Assembly (NCBI RefSeq): GCF_003591175.1
Contig: NZ_QYYG01000002.1
Span: 736,078 to 800,077, forward strand
Source: Serratia inhibens
GTDB lineage: Bacteria; Pseudomonadota; Gammaproteobacteria; Enterobacterales; Enterobacteriaceae
Direction: 5' to 3'
DNA length: 64,000 nucleotides
The notes under the pieces were generated by a model, which was not told where the DNA came from, made no database searches, and saw nothing but the letters and a program-made list of their open reading frames with translations. This document shows, one piece after another, positions 49,068-58,842 of the stretch; positions within the stretch are counted from its first letter, which is position 1, and the number at the start of each line of letters is the position of its first letter. The position numbers were made by a program, and so were the translations under genes.

Positions 49068-49955
49068 ATGAAAAAGCAGGTTAAACAATTCCTCAATTTT
49101 AAACCGCTCTCCGCCTCCCCCACGCGACGTCAGTTATTGCTCTCCGGCCTGGCGCTGGCCCTGGTCGGCTGCAAAAGCCAACCTGCCAAAGCGGAGTCCG
49201 GCGGCATGCTGCGCAATCAACACGCCAAACCGGCAGTGAAACCGACCGGCAGCAAACGGCTGGTGATGATCGATCCCGGCCATGGCGGCATCGATTCCGG
49301 CGCGGTCGGCAGCGAAGGTTCGCAAGAGAAACACGTGGTGCTGGAGATCGCCAACCACGTACGCCGCATGCTGCATGAGCACGATCACGTCGAAGCCCGG
49401 CTGACGCGGGAAGAAGACGAATTTATCCCGCTGTTCCAGCGGGTTGAAATTGCCCACCAGCATCAGGCCGACCTGTTTATTTCGATTCACGCCGACGGTT
49501 TTACCAGCCCGGAAGCCTCAGGCGCCTCGGTATTCGCCCTGTCCAACCGCGGCGCCAGCAGCGCCATGGCACGTTATCTCTCCAACCGCGAGAACGCCGC
49601 CGATGACGTGGCCGGCGGCAAATATAAAAATCAGGATAACTATCTGCAGCAGGTACTGTTCGATCTGGTGCAGACCGATACCATCAACAACAGCCTGACG
49701 CTCGGCCGCCACGTGCTTGGCCAGATCCGCCCGGTGCATCACCTGCACAGCGACAGCACCGAGCAGGCGGCGTTTGCGGTGCTCAAATCCCCGTCCATTC
49801 CTTCGGTGCTGGTAGAAACCTCATTCATCACCAACCCGGCGGAAGAACGCCTGCTCGGCACCACCGCGTTTCGCGAGAAAATCGCCCGCGCCATCGCCGA
49901 CGGCGTGATCAGTTTCTTCAGCTACTACGACGCCCACCAACGAAAAACCGGCTGA
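49068..49955 (+). CDS. amiA: N-acetylmuramoyl-L-alanine amidase AmiA
   Basis: A 295-residue zinc amidase that cuts the peptide from septal peptidoglycan during cell separation. The amidase_3 domain shows MIDPGHGGIDSGAVG, the zinc ligands in VVLEIA and SIHADGF, and the catalytic glutamate in VLVETSFITNPAEE. The N-terminus is a twin-arginine signal (SPTRRQLLLSGLALAL), but it ends in LVGC, a plausible lipobox, unlike E. coli AmiA. The ATG at 49068 has GGAG nine bases before it; the in-frame ATG at 49053 has no such site. hemF follows 62 bp later, as in E. coli. Confidence 0.94.
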   Translation: MKKQVKQFLNFKPLSASPTRRQLLLSGLALALVGCKSQPAKAESGGMLRNQHAKPAVKPTGSKRLVMIDPGHGGIDSGAVGSEGSQEKHVVLEIANHVRRMLHEHDHVEARLTREEDEFIPLFQRVEIAHQHQADLFISIHADGFTSPEASGASVFALSNRGASSAMARYLSNRENAADDVAGGKYKNQDNYLQQVLFDLVQTDTINNSLTLGRHVLGQIRPVHHLHSDSTEQAAFAVLKSPSIPSVLVETSFITNPAEERLLGTTAFREKIARAIADGVISFFSYYDAHQRKTG

Positions 49956-50008
49956 TAAGCGGCAGCGAATACGGGTATACTTTGCGCCTTGTTCCGTCAG
50001 ACGCGTGA

Positions 50009-50937
<929 letters not shown>

Positions 50938-50938
<1 letters not shown>

Positions 50939-51393
50939 TGCAGATTTGGGTCGATGCGGACGCCTGTCCGAACGTGATCAAAGAAGTGCTGTTCCGCGCC
51001 GCCGAGCGCACCGCCATGTCGGTGACGCTGGTGGCCAATCAACCGCTGAGAACGCCGCCGTCAAAACACATCCACACCCTGCAGGTGGCGGCCGGTTTTG
51101 ACGTGGCGGATAACGAAATCGTCCGCCGCTGCGAAAAAGGCGATCTGGTGATCACCGCCGATATTCCGCTGGCGGCCGAAGTGATAGAAAAAGGCGCAGT
51201 GGCGCTGAACCCGCGCGGTGAGCGCTACACGCCGGACACCATCCGCGAACGCCTGAACATGCGCGATTTTATGGATACCCTGCGCTCCAGCGGCATCCAG
51301 ACCGGCGGCCCGAATACCCTGAACCAGCGCGACCGCCAGCAGTTCGCCAACGAGCTGGACAAGTGGCTGCAGCAGGCGAAACGGGCGCAGTAA
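50938..51393 (+). CDS. yaiI: YaiI/YqxD family protein (DUF188)
   Basis: A 151-residue protein with the family N-terminus [18 protein letters not shown] and the later stretches [55 protein letters not shown] and [20 protein letters not shown]. The acidic residues suggest a PIN-like nuclease fold, but the activity is not established. It overlaps the hemF stop by one base, so it is co-transcribed and translationally coupled. In E. coli the gene is elsewhere. Confidence 0.92.
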
Positions 51394-51420
51394 CGGCGCC
51401 GCTTTCCCCCGGCGGCACCG

Positions 51421-52260
51421 TCATTTTACCGGCGGCGTGATCCACAGGTAATCCGCCGTTTGGTCGTCAACCTGCGCGCCCTGCTCCGCCAGCATCAACA
51501 CCGTCGGCTGCGCGCCCGGTTGCAGATCTTGCACATGCAGCGGCACCCCCACCCATTTTGAAGCGTGATAACCACCGGCAATCAACAGCGTCGGCGTTGG
51601 GGCAGCCAGCAGGCGCTCGGCCATGCGTCGATCGCGCTGCTGTTGGATTGCCAGCATCGCGCGCAGCTGTTGGGGTTCGATTTTTCCGCCGTGCGAAGCG
51701 CGAATGGTATCTTCCAGCGCCTTCTGCACCGCCGGGCGTACCGACAATTGCCCCTTCGGAAACACAGGCTGCCGGTAAAACGCCATGATTTCCTCGCGAT
51801 CCAGGTTGGCCGACCAAAGCGGATACGGCGCGCGCATCGCCGCCATCACCACTTCGCCGTACAGCGACCATTTCCAGCCTTTCTGCCAGTCAATCAACTG
51901 CGCCACGCGCTCATCGCGCACGGCAGGATTTGCCAACAGCTCCTGTTTGACCTTGTCCACGTTGGCCTGCTGGTTCGGGGTGATCATCTCCATCAGTACG
52001 CTACCCTGCGGCCGCTGCTGCGCCAGGTTTTGCACCAACCACAGTTCAATCCGATGATGATGGGGATTGTCGTGCTTTTCCCCGACGATCACCCTTGGTT
52101 GGGCGGCCAGGCGGGCAAGAAGCTGATCAGGCGACAAGGTTGCGCCGCTGCGTAAATCGGTAATTTTCCCCAGGCCGTCAAGGGTGTTTTTCGGTACGGG
52201 CACCGGGGTCTGGCTGCAAGCGCCAAGTGCCAGCGCGGCCAGTAAAATCAGAATTCTCAT
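51421..52260 (-). CDS. ChaN-family (heme-binding type) iron-regulated lipoprotein
   Basis: A 279-residue lipoprotein. The signal peptide MRILILLAALALGACS ends in lipobox ALGAC (Cys15 of this start). The mature domain is ChaN/PhuW-like (PF04187): VIVGEKHDNPHHHRIELWLVQ, SVLMEMITPNQQ, WQKGWKWSLYGEVVMAAM and LLIAGGYHASKWVGVPLHVQ. ChaN homologues bind heme and are linked to iron acquisition. The ATG at 52260 begins the signal peptide; the frame runs to 52290. A near-perfect Fur palindrome lies 35 bp upstream, supporting iron regulation. Confidence 0.9.
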   Translation of the reverse strand: MRILILLAALALGACSQTPVPVPKNTLDGLGKITDLRSGATLSPDQLLARLAAQPRVIVGEKHDNPHHHRIELWLVQNLAQQRPQGSVLMEMITPNQQANVDKVKQELLANPAVRDERVAQLIDWQKGWKWSLYGEVVMAAMRAPYPLWSANLDREEIMAFYRQPVFPKGQLSVRPAVQKALEDTIRASHGGKIEPQQLRAMLAIQQQRDRRMAERLLAAPTPTLLIAGGYHASKWVGVPLHVQDLQPGAQPTVLMLAEQGAQVDDQTADYLWITPPVK

Positions 52261-52291
52261 GCTGCCCCCTGCAATAAAAAGTGCAGGCATT

Positions 52292-52310
52292 ATAGATAAT
52301 AATTATCATT
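52292..52310. promoter_or_regulatory. Fur box upstream of the chaN-type gene
   Basis: GATAATAATTATC (52295-52307) is a perfect 13-bp palindrome; extended, AGATAATAATTATCA agrees with the 7-1-7 Fur consensus at 14 of 15 positions. It is 35 bp from the chaN-type ATG on the minus strand and about 70 bp behind the mmuP -35, so it mainly serves the lipoprotein gene. Confidence 0.85.
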
Positions 52311-52379
52311 TGCATATGGTTATCCCCCCACCCTGAGACACCGCTAACTATTTTTTAGTTTATGACGTCGGGTCTTACA

Positions 52380-52444
52380 TTGATTTCATCAAGTATTACG
52401 GGTATAACCAATAGCCATTTAGCTGCTTAGACGTCTATACGGAT
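52380..52444 (+). promoter_or_regulatory. mmuPM promoter with MetJ-type operator
   Basis: A -35 TTGATT (52380-52385) and -10 TATAAC (52403-52408) are separated by 17 bp. Just downstream of the predicted transcription start is AGACGTCT (52429-52436), a perfect met box, flanked in register by weaker 8-mers AGCTGCTT (52421-52428) and ATACGGAT (52437-52444). MetJ binds tandem met boxes, so repression of mmuPM by methionine via SAM-MetJ is inferred. Confidence 0.75.
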
Positions 52445-52452
52445 GGAATACC

Positions 52453-53862
52453 ATGCACTCACCTGAACCCGCCGAAGGGCACTTCAAACGCACCATGAAA
52501 GCCCGGCATCTGGTGATGCTGTCGCTGGGCGGTGTGATCGGCACCGGGTTGTTCTTCAACACCGGCTATATCATTTCCACGACCGGCGCTCTAGGCACCC
52601 TGCTGGCCTATTTGATCGGCGCATTGGTGGTTTATCTGGTGATGCTGTGCCTGGGCGAACTGGCCGTCGCGATGCCGGAAACCGGCGCCTTCCACGTCTA
52701 TGCCTCACGTTATCTTGGCCCGGCTACCGGCTATACCGTCGCCTGGCTGTATTGGCTGACCTGGACGGTGGCGCTGGGCTCCAGCCTGACCGCCGCCGGT
52801 TTTTGCATGCAGTATTGGTTCCCGCAGTCGCCGGTGTGGCTGTGGTGCCTGATCTTCTGCGCGGCGATTTTCCTGCTCAATGTGATCACTACCCGCTTCT
52901 TTGCCGAAAGCGAATTCTGGTTCTCGCTGATCAAGGTCGTCACCATTCTGGCCTTTATCATTCTGGGCGGCGCCGCGATGTTCGGCCTGCTGCCGATGAA
53001 AGACGGCACGCCTGCCCCTTTCCTGCATAATCTGACCGCCTCCGGCTGGCTGCCGAACGGTACGCTGCCGATCCTGATGACCATGGTGGCGGTGAACTTC
53101 GCTTTCTCCGGCACCGAGCTTATCGGCATTGCGGCCGGTGAAACCGAGAACCCGGAAAAGGTGGTGCCCTGGGCGATACGCACCACGGTGATCCGCCTGA
53201 TGCTGTTCTTTATCGGCACGGTATTTATTCTGGCCGCGCTGATCCCGATGGATCAGGCCGGGATTGTGAAAAGCCCGTTCGTGCTGGTGTTTGAACGCAT
53301 TGGCATACCTTATGCCGCCGATATCTTTAATTTCGTGATCCTGACCGCCATCTTGTCGGCCGCCAATTCCGGTCTGTACGCCTCGGGCCGCATGTTGTGG
53401 TCATTGGCCAACCAGCGCACCCTGCCGGCCTATTTTTCCCGCGTCAATAAACGCGGCATCCCGATCAATGCATTGACCTTCAGCATGCTCGGCGGCGTGC
53501 TGGCGCTGCTGACCAGCGTTATCGCGCCGGACACGGTGTTTGTCGCGCTGTCGGCCATTTCCGGCTTTGCGGTGGTGGCGGTCTGGCTGAGCATCTGCGC
53601 GGCGCATTACGCCTTCCGCCGCCATTATCTGCGCAGCGGTCAGCCGATCGAGGGCCTGAAATACCGTGCGCCGGGTTACCCTTTGACGCCGATCCTCGGC
53701 TTCGCCCTGTGCCTGCTGGCCTGCGTAGGGCTGGCTTTCGATCCGGCGCAGCGCATCGCGCTTTATTGCGGGCTGCCGTTTGTCGCCCTGTGCTACTTCG
53801 CCTATTATCTGACCCGCCGCGCCGGGCAAAAATCTTCGTTGGGAGAGAATCATGTCCGTTAA
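52453..53862 (+). CDS. mmuP: S-methylmethionine permease MmuP
   Basis: A 469-residue APC-superfamily amino acid permease with about 12 hydrophobic helices. The N-terminal [32 protein letters not shown] and the loops [25 protein letters not shown] and [25 protein letters not shown] are typical of the family. The role as S-methylmethionine importer is inferred from the overlapping mmuM and the upstream MetJ-type operator. A GGATGGA ribosome binding site precedes the ATG, and the stop overlaps mmuM by 11 bp. Confidence 0.92.
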   Translation: MHSPEPAEGHFKRTMKARHLVMLSLGGVIGTGLFFNTGYIISTTGALGTLLAYLIGALVVYLVMLCLGELAVAMPETGAFHVYASRYLGPATGYTVAWLYWLTWTVALGSSLTAAGFCMQYWFPQSPVWLWCLIFCAAIFLLNVITTRFFAESEFWFSLIKVVTILAFIILGGAAMFGLLPMKDGTPAPFLHNLTASGWLPNGTLPILMTMVAVNFAFSGTELIGIAAGETENPEKVVPWAIRTTVIRLMLFFIGTVFILAALIPMDQAGIVKSPFVLVFERIGIPYAADIFNFVILTAILSAANSGLYASGRMLWSLANQRTLPAYFSRVNKRGIPINALTFSMLGGVLALLTSVIAPDTVFVALSAISGFAVVAVWLSICAAHYAFRRHYLRSGQPIEGLKYRAPGYPLTPILGFALCLLACVGLAFDPAQRIALYCGLPFVALCYFAYYLTRRAGQKSSLGENHVR

Positions 53863-54790
53863 CAATACCGTCGCCGCCTTATTGGCCGCTAACCGCACGC
53901 TGATTTTAGACGGTGCGCTGGCTACCGAACTGGAGGCACGCGGCTGCGACCTCAGCGATCCGCTGTGGTCGGCAAAAGTGCTGATTGAAAATCCCGAGCT
54001 GATTTATCAGGTTCACCTCGACTATTTCAACGCCGGGGCGCAATGCGCCATCACCGCCAGTTACCAGGCGACGCCGCTGGGCTTCCAGCGCCGCGGTCTG
54101 AACCAGCAGCAATCGCTGGCGCTGATCGCCAAAAGCGTGCAACTGGCGCAACAGGCGCGCAGCGACTATCTGGCGCAACATCCGCAGGCCGCACCGCTGT
54201 TGATCGCAGGCTCCGTGGGGCCTTATGGCGCCTATCTCGCCGACGGTTCCGAATACCGCGGCGATTATTCGCTGCCGCAGGAAGAGATGATCGCCTTCCA
54301 TCGCCCGCGCATTGCCGCGCTGGCCGAGGCCGGGGTCGATCTGCTGGCCTGCGAGACGCTGCCGTCGTTCAGCGAGCTGCAGGCGTTGCTGGCCTTGTTG
54401 CAGGAGTTCCCGACGCTCGGCGCCTGGTTCGCTTTCACCCTGCGCGACAGCCAGCATCTCAGCGACGGCACGCCGCTGACGCAGGTGCTGGCAGCACTGC
54501 ACGGCAATCCGCAGGTGTTGGCGATTGGCATCAACTGCATTGCGCTGGAAAACGTCACCCCGGCGTTGCGGCAGTTGGCCACACTTACCGACAAACCGCT
54601 GTTGGTCTATCCGAACTCCGGCGAGCATTACGACGCGGTAACCAAAACCTGGCATGCCTGCGGGAGCGAGAGTGGCAGCCTGATCGAGCAGATTGGGGAA
54701 TGGCAAAACGTGGGCGCCCGGCTGATTGGCGGCTGCTGCCGCACTACGCCGCAGGATATCCGCCAGATCGCCGCACGCTGCAAGGCATAA
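53852..54790 (+). CDS. mmuM: Homocysteine S-methyltransferase MmuM
   Basis: A 312-residue zinc methyltransferase that uses S-methylmethionine (or SAM) to methylate homocysteine to methionine. The N-terminal [35 protein letters not shown], the [20 protein letters not shown] stretch, and the zinc cysteines in [12 protein letters not shown] and [16 protein letters not shown] are all present. It overlaps mmuP, has GGGAGAG before its ATG, and is followed by a strong hairpin. Confidence 0.95.
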   Translation: MSVNNTVAALLAANRTLILDGALATELEARGCDLSDPLWSAKVLIENPELIYQVHLDYFNAGAQCAITASYQATPLGFQRRGLNQQQSLALIAKSVQLAQQARSDYLAQHPQAAPLLIAGSVGPYGAYLADGSEYRGDYSLPQEEMIAFHRPRIAALAEAGVDLLACETLPSFSELQALLALLQEFPTLGAWFAFTLRDSQHLSDGTPLTQVLAALHGNPQVLAIGINCIALENVTPALRQLATLTDKPLLVYPNSGEHYDAVTKTWHACGSESGSLIEQIGEWQNVGARLIGGCCRTTPQDIRQIAARCKA

Positions 54791-54822
54791 AAAAGCCCCC
54801 TGCGCCAGAACGCAGGGGGCTT
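54789..54822. terminator. Terminator between convergent mmuM and maeB
   Basis: GCCCCCTGCG-CCAGAA-CGCAGGGGGC stem at 54795-54820. Six As on its left become a T-tract for maeB on the minus strand; the plus side has only TTG. It most clearly serves maeB and may also serve mmuM. Confidence 0.85.
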
Positions 54823-54837
54823 GTCGTCACTCGAGGC

Positions 54838-57117
54838 TTATAGCGGTTCGGTCTGCGCTTCCACCACCGCCAACGCCACCATGTTGACGATACGGCGCAC
54901 CGAGGCGATTGGCGTCAGGATGTGTACCGGTTTCGATACCCCCATCAGCACCGGCCCCACGGTCACCCCTTCCGAAGAGGATACGCGCAGCAGGTTGTAA
55001 CTGATGCGCGCCGCTTCCATATTCGGCATGATCAACACGTTGGCTGCGCCTTTCAGCGGGCTGTCCGGCATCAGATCGTGACGGATACTCTCAACCAGCG
55101 CGGCGTCGCCGTGCATCTCGCCGTCAATCTCCAGTTCTGGCGCCAATTGGTTCACCAACTCCAGCGTTTTGCGCATTTTGCGCGCCGCCGGGCAGTCAGA
55201 GGAACCGAAGCTGGAGTGGGACAGCAGCGCGACTTTCGGCTCAATGCCGAAGCGGCGCACGGTTTCCGCCGCCATCAGGGTGATTTCCGCCAGTTGTTCC
55301 GGCGTCGGATCGTCGTTGACATAGGTGTCGGCAATAAAGGTATTGCCGCTTGGCAGCAACAACGCATTCATCGCCCCGGCGACGTGCGCACCCTTGCGGA
55401 AGCCGAACACGTTTTTCACGACGTCATAGTGCTCGTGGTAGCTGCCGATGGTGCCGCAGATCATTGCATCCGCCTCGCCGCGATGCAGCATGATGGCGGC
55501 AATCAGCGTCGGGTTGCCAATCACCGCACGGCGCGCCTGCTCTTGCGAAACGCCGCGGCGCTTCATGATCTGGTAATACTCGCCCCAGTATTCGTTGAAA
55601 CGCGGGTCGGACTCGTTGTTCACCACTTCAAAATCTTTGCCCGGCGTCAATTGCAGGCCGAGCTTTTGCAACCGCATCTCAATCACGCTCGGGCGGCCGA
55701 CCAGGATCGGATAGGCCAGGCCCTGCGACACCAACTCTTGGGTCGCATGCAACACCCTTTCCTCTTCACCTTCCGCCAGCACCACACGCTTCATTTCCTT
55801 CTTCGCCAGGGCAAAGATCGGCTTCATGAACAGGTTGGTTTTGTAGACGAACTCGGACAGTTTTTCGACGTAGGCGTCAAAGTCTTCGATCGGACGCGTC
55901 GCCACGCCGGACTCCATCGCCGCCCTGGCCACCGCCGGGGCAATTTTAACGATCAGGCGCGGGTCGAAAGGTTTCGGAATGATGTATTCAGGGCCAAACG
56001 ACAGGTCCTGATCGCCATAGGCGGAAGCCACCACGTCGTTCTGTTCCGCCAGCGCCAGATCGGCAATCGCATGCACGCAGGCCAGCTTCATCTCTTCGTT
56101 AATGGTGGTGGCGCCCACGTCCAGCGCCCCGCGGAAGATGAACGGGAAGCACAGCACGTTGTTCACCTGGTTCGGGTAGTCGGAACGGCCGGTACAGATA
56201 ATGGCATCCGGACGCACGGCTTTCGCCAGCGGCGGCAGAATTTCCGGTTCCGGGTTGGCCAACGCCATGATCAACGGATCCCTGTCCATGGTTTTCACCA
56301 TGTCCTGGGTCAGCACGCCCGGGCCGGAACAGCCGAGGAAGATATCGGCATTGGGGATCGCATCCCCCAGCGTGCGCTGGCCGTTATCTTCGATGGCATA
56401 AGCCGCCTTGGTTTGCTCCATGTTGGCGTCGCGCCCCTTGTAGATCACCCCTTTGGAGTCGCAAACGGTGATGTTTTGCTGACGCAAACCCAGCGCCACC
56501 AACAAGTTCAGACAGGCTATCGACGCCGCACCGGCACCGGAAACCACCAGCCGCACGTCGGAGATATTCTTTTTCACTACCCGCAGGCCGTTCAGCACTG
56601 CGGCGGTGGTAATAATGGCGGTGCCGTGCTGATCGTCATGAAATACCGGGATCTTCATGCGCTCGCGCAGTTTTTGCTCGATGTAGAAACACTCCGGCGC
56701 CTTGATGTCTTCCAGATTGATGCCGCCAAAGGTTGGCTCGAGGGAAGCGATGATGTCGATCAGCTTGTCGGGGTTAAGTTCATCCACTTCGATATCGAAC
56801 ACGTCGATACCGGAAAACTTTTTGAACAGAACGCCTTTGCCTTCCATGACCGGCTTACCGGCCAATGCGCCGATATTGCCCAGCCCCAGTACCGCCGTGC
56901 CGTTGGAAATCACCGCGACCAGGTTACCGCGGGCGGTGTATTTGTAGGCCGCCAGCGGATCGGCGGCAATTTCCAGGCAAGGGGCGGCAACGCCCGGTGA
57001 ATAGGCCAGCGCCAGATCGCGTTGCGTTGCCAGAGGTTTGGTTGGAGAGACCTGGATCTTCCCTGGGACCGGAAACTGATGGAAATCAAGGGCACTCTGT
57101 TTGAGCTGTTCGTCCAT
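54838..57117 (-). CDS. maeB: NADP-dependent malic enzyme MaeB
   Basis: A 759-residue two-part enzyme. Residues about 1-430 are a malic enzyme ([64 protein letters not shown]) that decarboxylates malate to pyruvate with NADP. Residues about 430-759 are a phosphotransacetylase-like domain ([40 protein letters not shown]) believed regulatory. In E. coli maeB is next to talA-tktB; here a chitin gene island lies between them. The eut genes that follow hemF in E. coli are absent from this side. Confidence 0.97.
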   Translation of the reverse strand: MDEQLKQSALDFHQFPVPGKIQVSPTKPLATQRDLALAYSPGVAAPCLEIAADPLAAYKYTARGNLVAVISNGTAVLGLGNIGALAGKPVMEGKGVLFKKFSGIDVFDIEVDELNPDKLIDIIASLEPTFGGINLEDIKAPECFYIEQKLRERMKIPVFHDDQHGTAIITTAAVLNGLRVVKKNISDVRLVVSGAGAASIACLNLLVALGLRQQNITVCDSKGVIYKGRDANMEQTKAAYAIEDNGQRTLGDAIPNADIFLGCSGPGVLTQDMVKTMDRDPLIMALANPEPEILPPLAKAVRPDAIICTGRSDYPNQVNNVLCFPFIFRGALDVGATTINEEMKLACVHAIADLALAEQNDVVASAYGDQDLSFGPEYIIPKPFDPRLIVKIAPAVARAAMESGVATRPIEDFDAYVEKLSEFVYKTNLFMKPIFALAKKEMKRVVLAEGEEERVLHATQELVSQGLAYPILVGRPSVIEMRLQKLGLQLTPGKDFEVVNNESDPRFNEYWGEYYQIMKRRGVSQEQARRAVIGNPTLIAAIMLHRGEADAMICGTIGSYHEHYDVVKNVFGFRKGAHVAGAMNALLLPSGNTFIADTYVNDDPTPEQLAEITLMAAETVRRFGIEPKVALLSHSSFGSSDCPAARKMRKTLELVNQLAPELEIDGEMHGDAALVESIRHDLMPDSPLKGAANVLIMPNMEAARISYNLLRVSSSEGVTVGPVLMGVSKPVHILTPIASVRRIVNMVALAVVEAQTEPL

Positions 57118-57286
57118 TATGGGTTCCTTTGCTTTTTGCTTTTATGTTGAGGTAAGACTTGTAAACCTTTAAGGCTAGACCAGTATAGTGAGAGAAACGT
57201 CACAAACTTTGAAGCGGGCCATAACCTTGATCGAAATAATTTTATAAAAGTAAAAAAACAGATCCCACAGGACGAGAAACAAGAAT

Positions 57287-57309
57287 ACTGCCGTCAATGC
57301 AACGGCAGT
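57287..57309 (-). terminator. Hairpin at the end of chiZ
   Basis: Perfect 8-bp stem ACTGCCGT (57287-57294) / ACGGCAGT (57302-57309) spanning the chiZ stop codon. A later T-rich stretch on the minus strand (TTCTTGTTTCTCG) is weak, so it is a possible rather than proven terminator of chiWXYZ. Confidence 0.45.
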
Positions 57310-57560
57310 TTTGCTCGCCAGGCGTTGAGCGTCGCCACCCGGCCCGCGCAAATTTGCCATGCGGCTTGCAATGCCAGCGTATAGCTGACGGCATCGCCCC
57401 AGGTGTCGCCCTGCAACAGAGGTTGCTCGCAGGGCGTGAAGACGGATTCAGGGGGCAACAGCACCACGGGCGTCGGTACCGCTGGCGGCCGGGCGCAGGA
57501 GCTCAAGCACAGCGCCAGGCATAGGCCGCCCAGCGCAGGCATCATTTTTAATCGCTTCAC
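57294..57560 (-). CDS. chiZ: Outer-membrane spanin-like lipoprotein ChiZ (Rz1-type)
   Basis: An 88-residue lipoprotein with signal KMMPALGGLCLALCLSSC (lipobox LSSC) and a Pro-rich start of the mature chain (ARPPAVPTPVVLLPP), typical of Rz1-type o-spanins. It begins inside chiY in another frame and ends beyond it, with 113 bp overlap, the nested gene layout of phage Rz/Rz1. The start is a GTG at 57560 with AGAGGA seven bases upstream. With ChiY it should span the periplasm and help open the outer membrane. It has 4 Cys in the mature protein. Confidence 0.82.
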   Translation of the reverse strand: MKRLKMMPALGGLCLALCLSSCARPPAVPTPVVLLPPESVFTPCEQPLLQGDTWGDAVSYTLALQAAWQICAGRVATLNAWRAKLPLH

Positions 57561-57831
57561 GGTATTTCCTCTGGTAAACGTCGCTTTGCTGCCGCAACTG
57601 CTGTTCCTGTTGCTGCTGAGAGGCCATCAGCGCACGGTTCTGCGCATCCTGGGTTTGCAGCGTGGCGATAAGCCCGGCCTGTTGCGCCAAGGTCTTTTGC
57701 TGTTCGGCCGCCTGCCGCCGCGCCAGCTCCAGCCGGTGCGACAGCAGTGAACTGTAACCGCCGAGGCAAATCGCCACCGCCAACAGCAGCAGCAACCCAC
57801 CCTGCATGATCTTGTTCAGCCAACCGCTCAT
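57448..57831 (-). CDS. chiY: Inner-membrane spanin-like protein ChiY (Rz-type)
   Basis: A 127-residue type II membrane protein with one N-terminal helix (IMQGGLLLLLAVAICLGGYSSLL) and a long Gln/Ala-rich coiled coil (about 35-95: LARRQAAEQQKTLAQQAGLI ... QQQQEQQLRQQSDVYQRKYR), the design of Rz i-spanins. The ATG at 57831 overlaps the chiX stop by four bases; the frame extends upstream without support. It overlaps chiZ. It partners ChiZ in the ChiWXYZ secretion system. Confidence 0.85.
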   Translation of the reverse strand: MSGWLNKIMQGGLLLLLAVAICLGGYSSLLSHRLELARRQAAEQQKTLAQQAGLIATLQTQDAQNRALMASQQQQEQQLRQQSDVYQRKYREAIKNDACAGRPMPGAVLELLRPAASGTDARGAVAP

Positions 57832-58229
57832 GCCGGGTAATCCCTGAAGGAGAGCTGGAAATGCGGCCCGTCCTTCAGTGTGCGCCACTCGCCGCCCCAC
57901 TCGACGCTGACGGCACATTCACGCGCCGCGCGGCGTACCGCCACGGCAATTTGCGCGTAGTAATCCCACTCCCAGGACACCACGCCCGCCGGCATCGCCA
58001 CCACATCCACCGCGTGCCCGGTCAGATGCCGGCTCCTCAGCGTCTGGCTTTTGCCGGTGCGCAACATGTCACGCTGCCGCGCCATGCTGCGTACGCCTTC
58101 GCTGATGGAAAAGGGCACCAGCGAATAATTCAACGCCAACCGCATCACCCGCACCAGATCCGGATGCACGCCAATTAAATTGTCCTCACTGCGTGCGGTA
58201 AAGCGCATTTCCTGAATTTCATTTAACAT
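57828..58229 (-). CDS. chiX: L-Ala-D-Glu endopeptidase ChiX (M15 endolysin-type)
   Basis: A 133-residue zinc peptidase of the M15 family, related to phage endolysins that cut the L-Ala-D-Glu bond of peptidoglycan. The zinc motif SRHLTGHAVDVVA supplies His and Asp, and the second histidine is in LKDGPHFQLS; EWGGEW carries the catalytic-type glutamate. There is no signal peptide, so export through the holin ChiW or an uncanonical route is needed, as reported in S. marcescens. Its ATG overlaps the chiW stop by 11 bp. Confidence 0.9.
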   Translation of the reverse strand: MLNEIQEMRFTARSEDNLIGVHPDLVRVMRLALNYSLVPFSISEGVRSMARQRDMLRTGKSQTLRSRHLTGHAVDVVAMPAGVVSWEWDYYAQIAVAVRRAARECAVSVEWGGEWRTLKDGPHFQLSFRDYPA

Positions 58230-58545
58230 TTTTTAACCCCGTCTTCTTGCCAATGATTTTTTTAATTAATGCGCTAATATAATCAGCGCCCAGAAAGCCA
58301 ATCAGCACGCTGGCAAGATTCGCCCATTTTAATTCCAGGCCTGCCAGCGCCAATGCATCACGCACCGTCCAGGCCAATAAAGCGCACATGCCTGCATTTA
58401 ATAACCGACGTCGCATCCCTACGTTGCGATAGGCGCCATGCAAAAGCGCCATGATGCCGGCCAAAATGGCATTCATTGCCGGCTGAAGGTATTCACACGC
58501 TCGCTGAATAATTAAGCCAACAGCGTCTGGCTCTAAGCTGGACAT
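58219..58545 (-). CDS. chiW: Holin-like membrane protein ChiW (lambda-S type)
   Basis: A 108-residue protein resembling the lambda S class of holins: hydrophobic segments at about 23-37, 44-66 and 74-92, with LLNAGMCALLAWTVRDALALAGLELKWANLASVLIGFLGADYISALIKKIIGKK near the C-terminus and a basic tail. It is the first gene of the minus-strand chiW-X-Y-Z cassette and is divergent from chiB across 297 bp. In S. marcescens the holin is essential for export of chitinolytic proteins. Confidence 0.88.
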   Translation of the reverse strand: MSSLEPDAVGLIIQRACEYLQPAMNAILAGIMALLHGAYRNVGMRRRLLNAGMCALLAWTVRDALALAGLELKWANLASVLIGFLGADYISALIKKIIGKKTGLKNVK

Positions 58546-58842
58546 AGCTACTCTCCTGTTTTTAATTTTAATTAAATGCCAATCACCGCCGGCAGGATAT
58601 CGGTACAGTCAGAATCTAGTTAAGGATGCTATAACAAAGCAAATGAATAAAAACAGTGTCTATGGTCAAATTCATTCACGCTCAACACTGGCACAACAGT
58701 CTCCTTGAATAACGACGAACATCGAATAAAAAATTCATCTTTACTGTGATTTATTTCGACTTCTCTTTATCAGATAAATAAACATTTAATAGCGCCGAGA
58801 GAATCACTCTCGATGACAAAACCTTAACTCTGGAGAAATACT
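58546..58842. promoter_or_regulatory. chiW / chiB divergent intergenic region
   Basis: This 297-bp AT-rich gap has no gene. It contains ATTCATC (58733-58739), a motif repeated upstream of cbp21, and a small CGAGAG-AATCA-CTCTCG hairpin (58796-58812) in the chiB leader. It presumably carries promoters for both chiWXYZ and chiB, allowing shared control. Confidence 0.5.

Noticed and set aside
54922..57000. 692-codon plus-strand open frame opposite maeB
   Set aside because: Same effect: an His/Arg/Gly-rich shadow of maeB with no domain signature.
57294..58545. Prophage remnant
   Set aside because: Lysis-type genes are present but without any other phage genes; the match to the chiWXYZ layout beside chiB explains them better.
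58745..58760. CRP site upstream of chiB (TGTGATTTATTTCGAC)
   Set aside because: Only the left half TGTGA fits; the right half matches two of five positions, so it is not supported.
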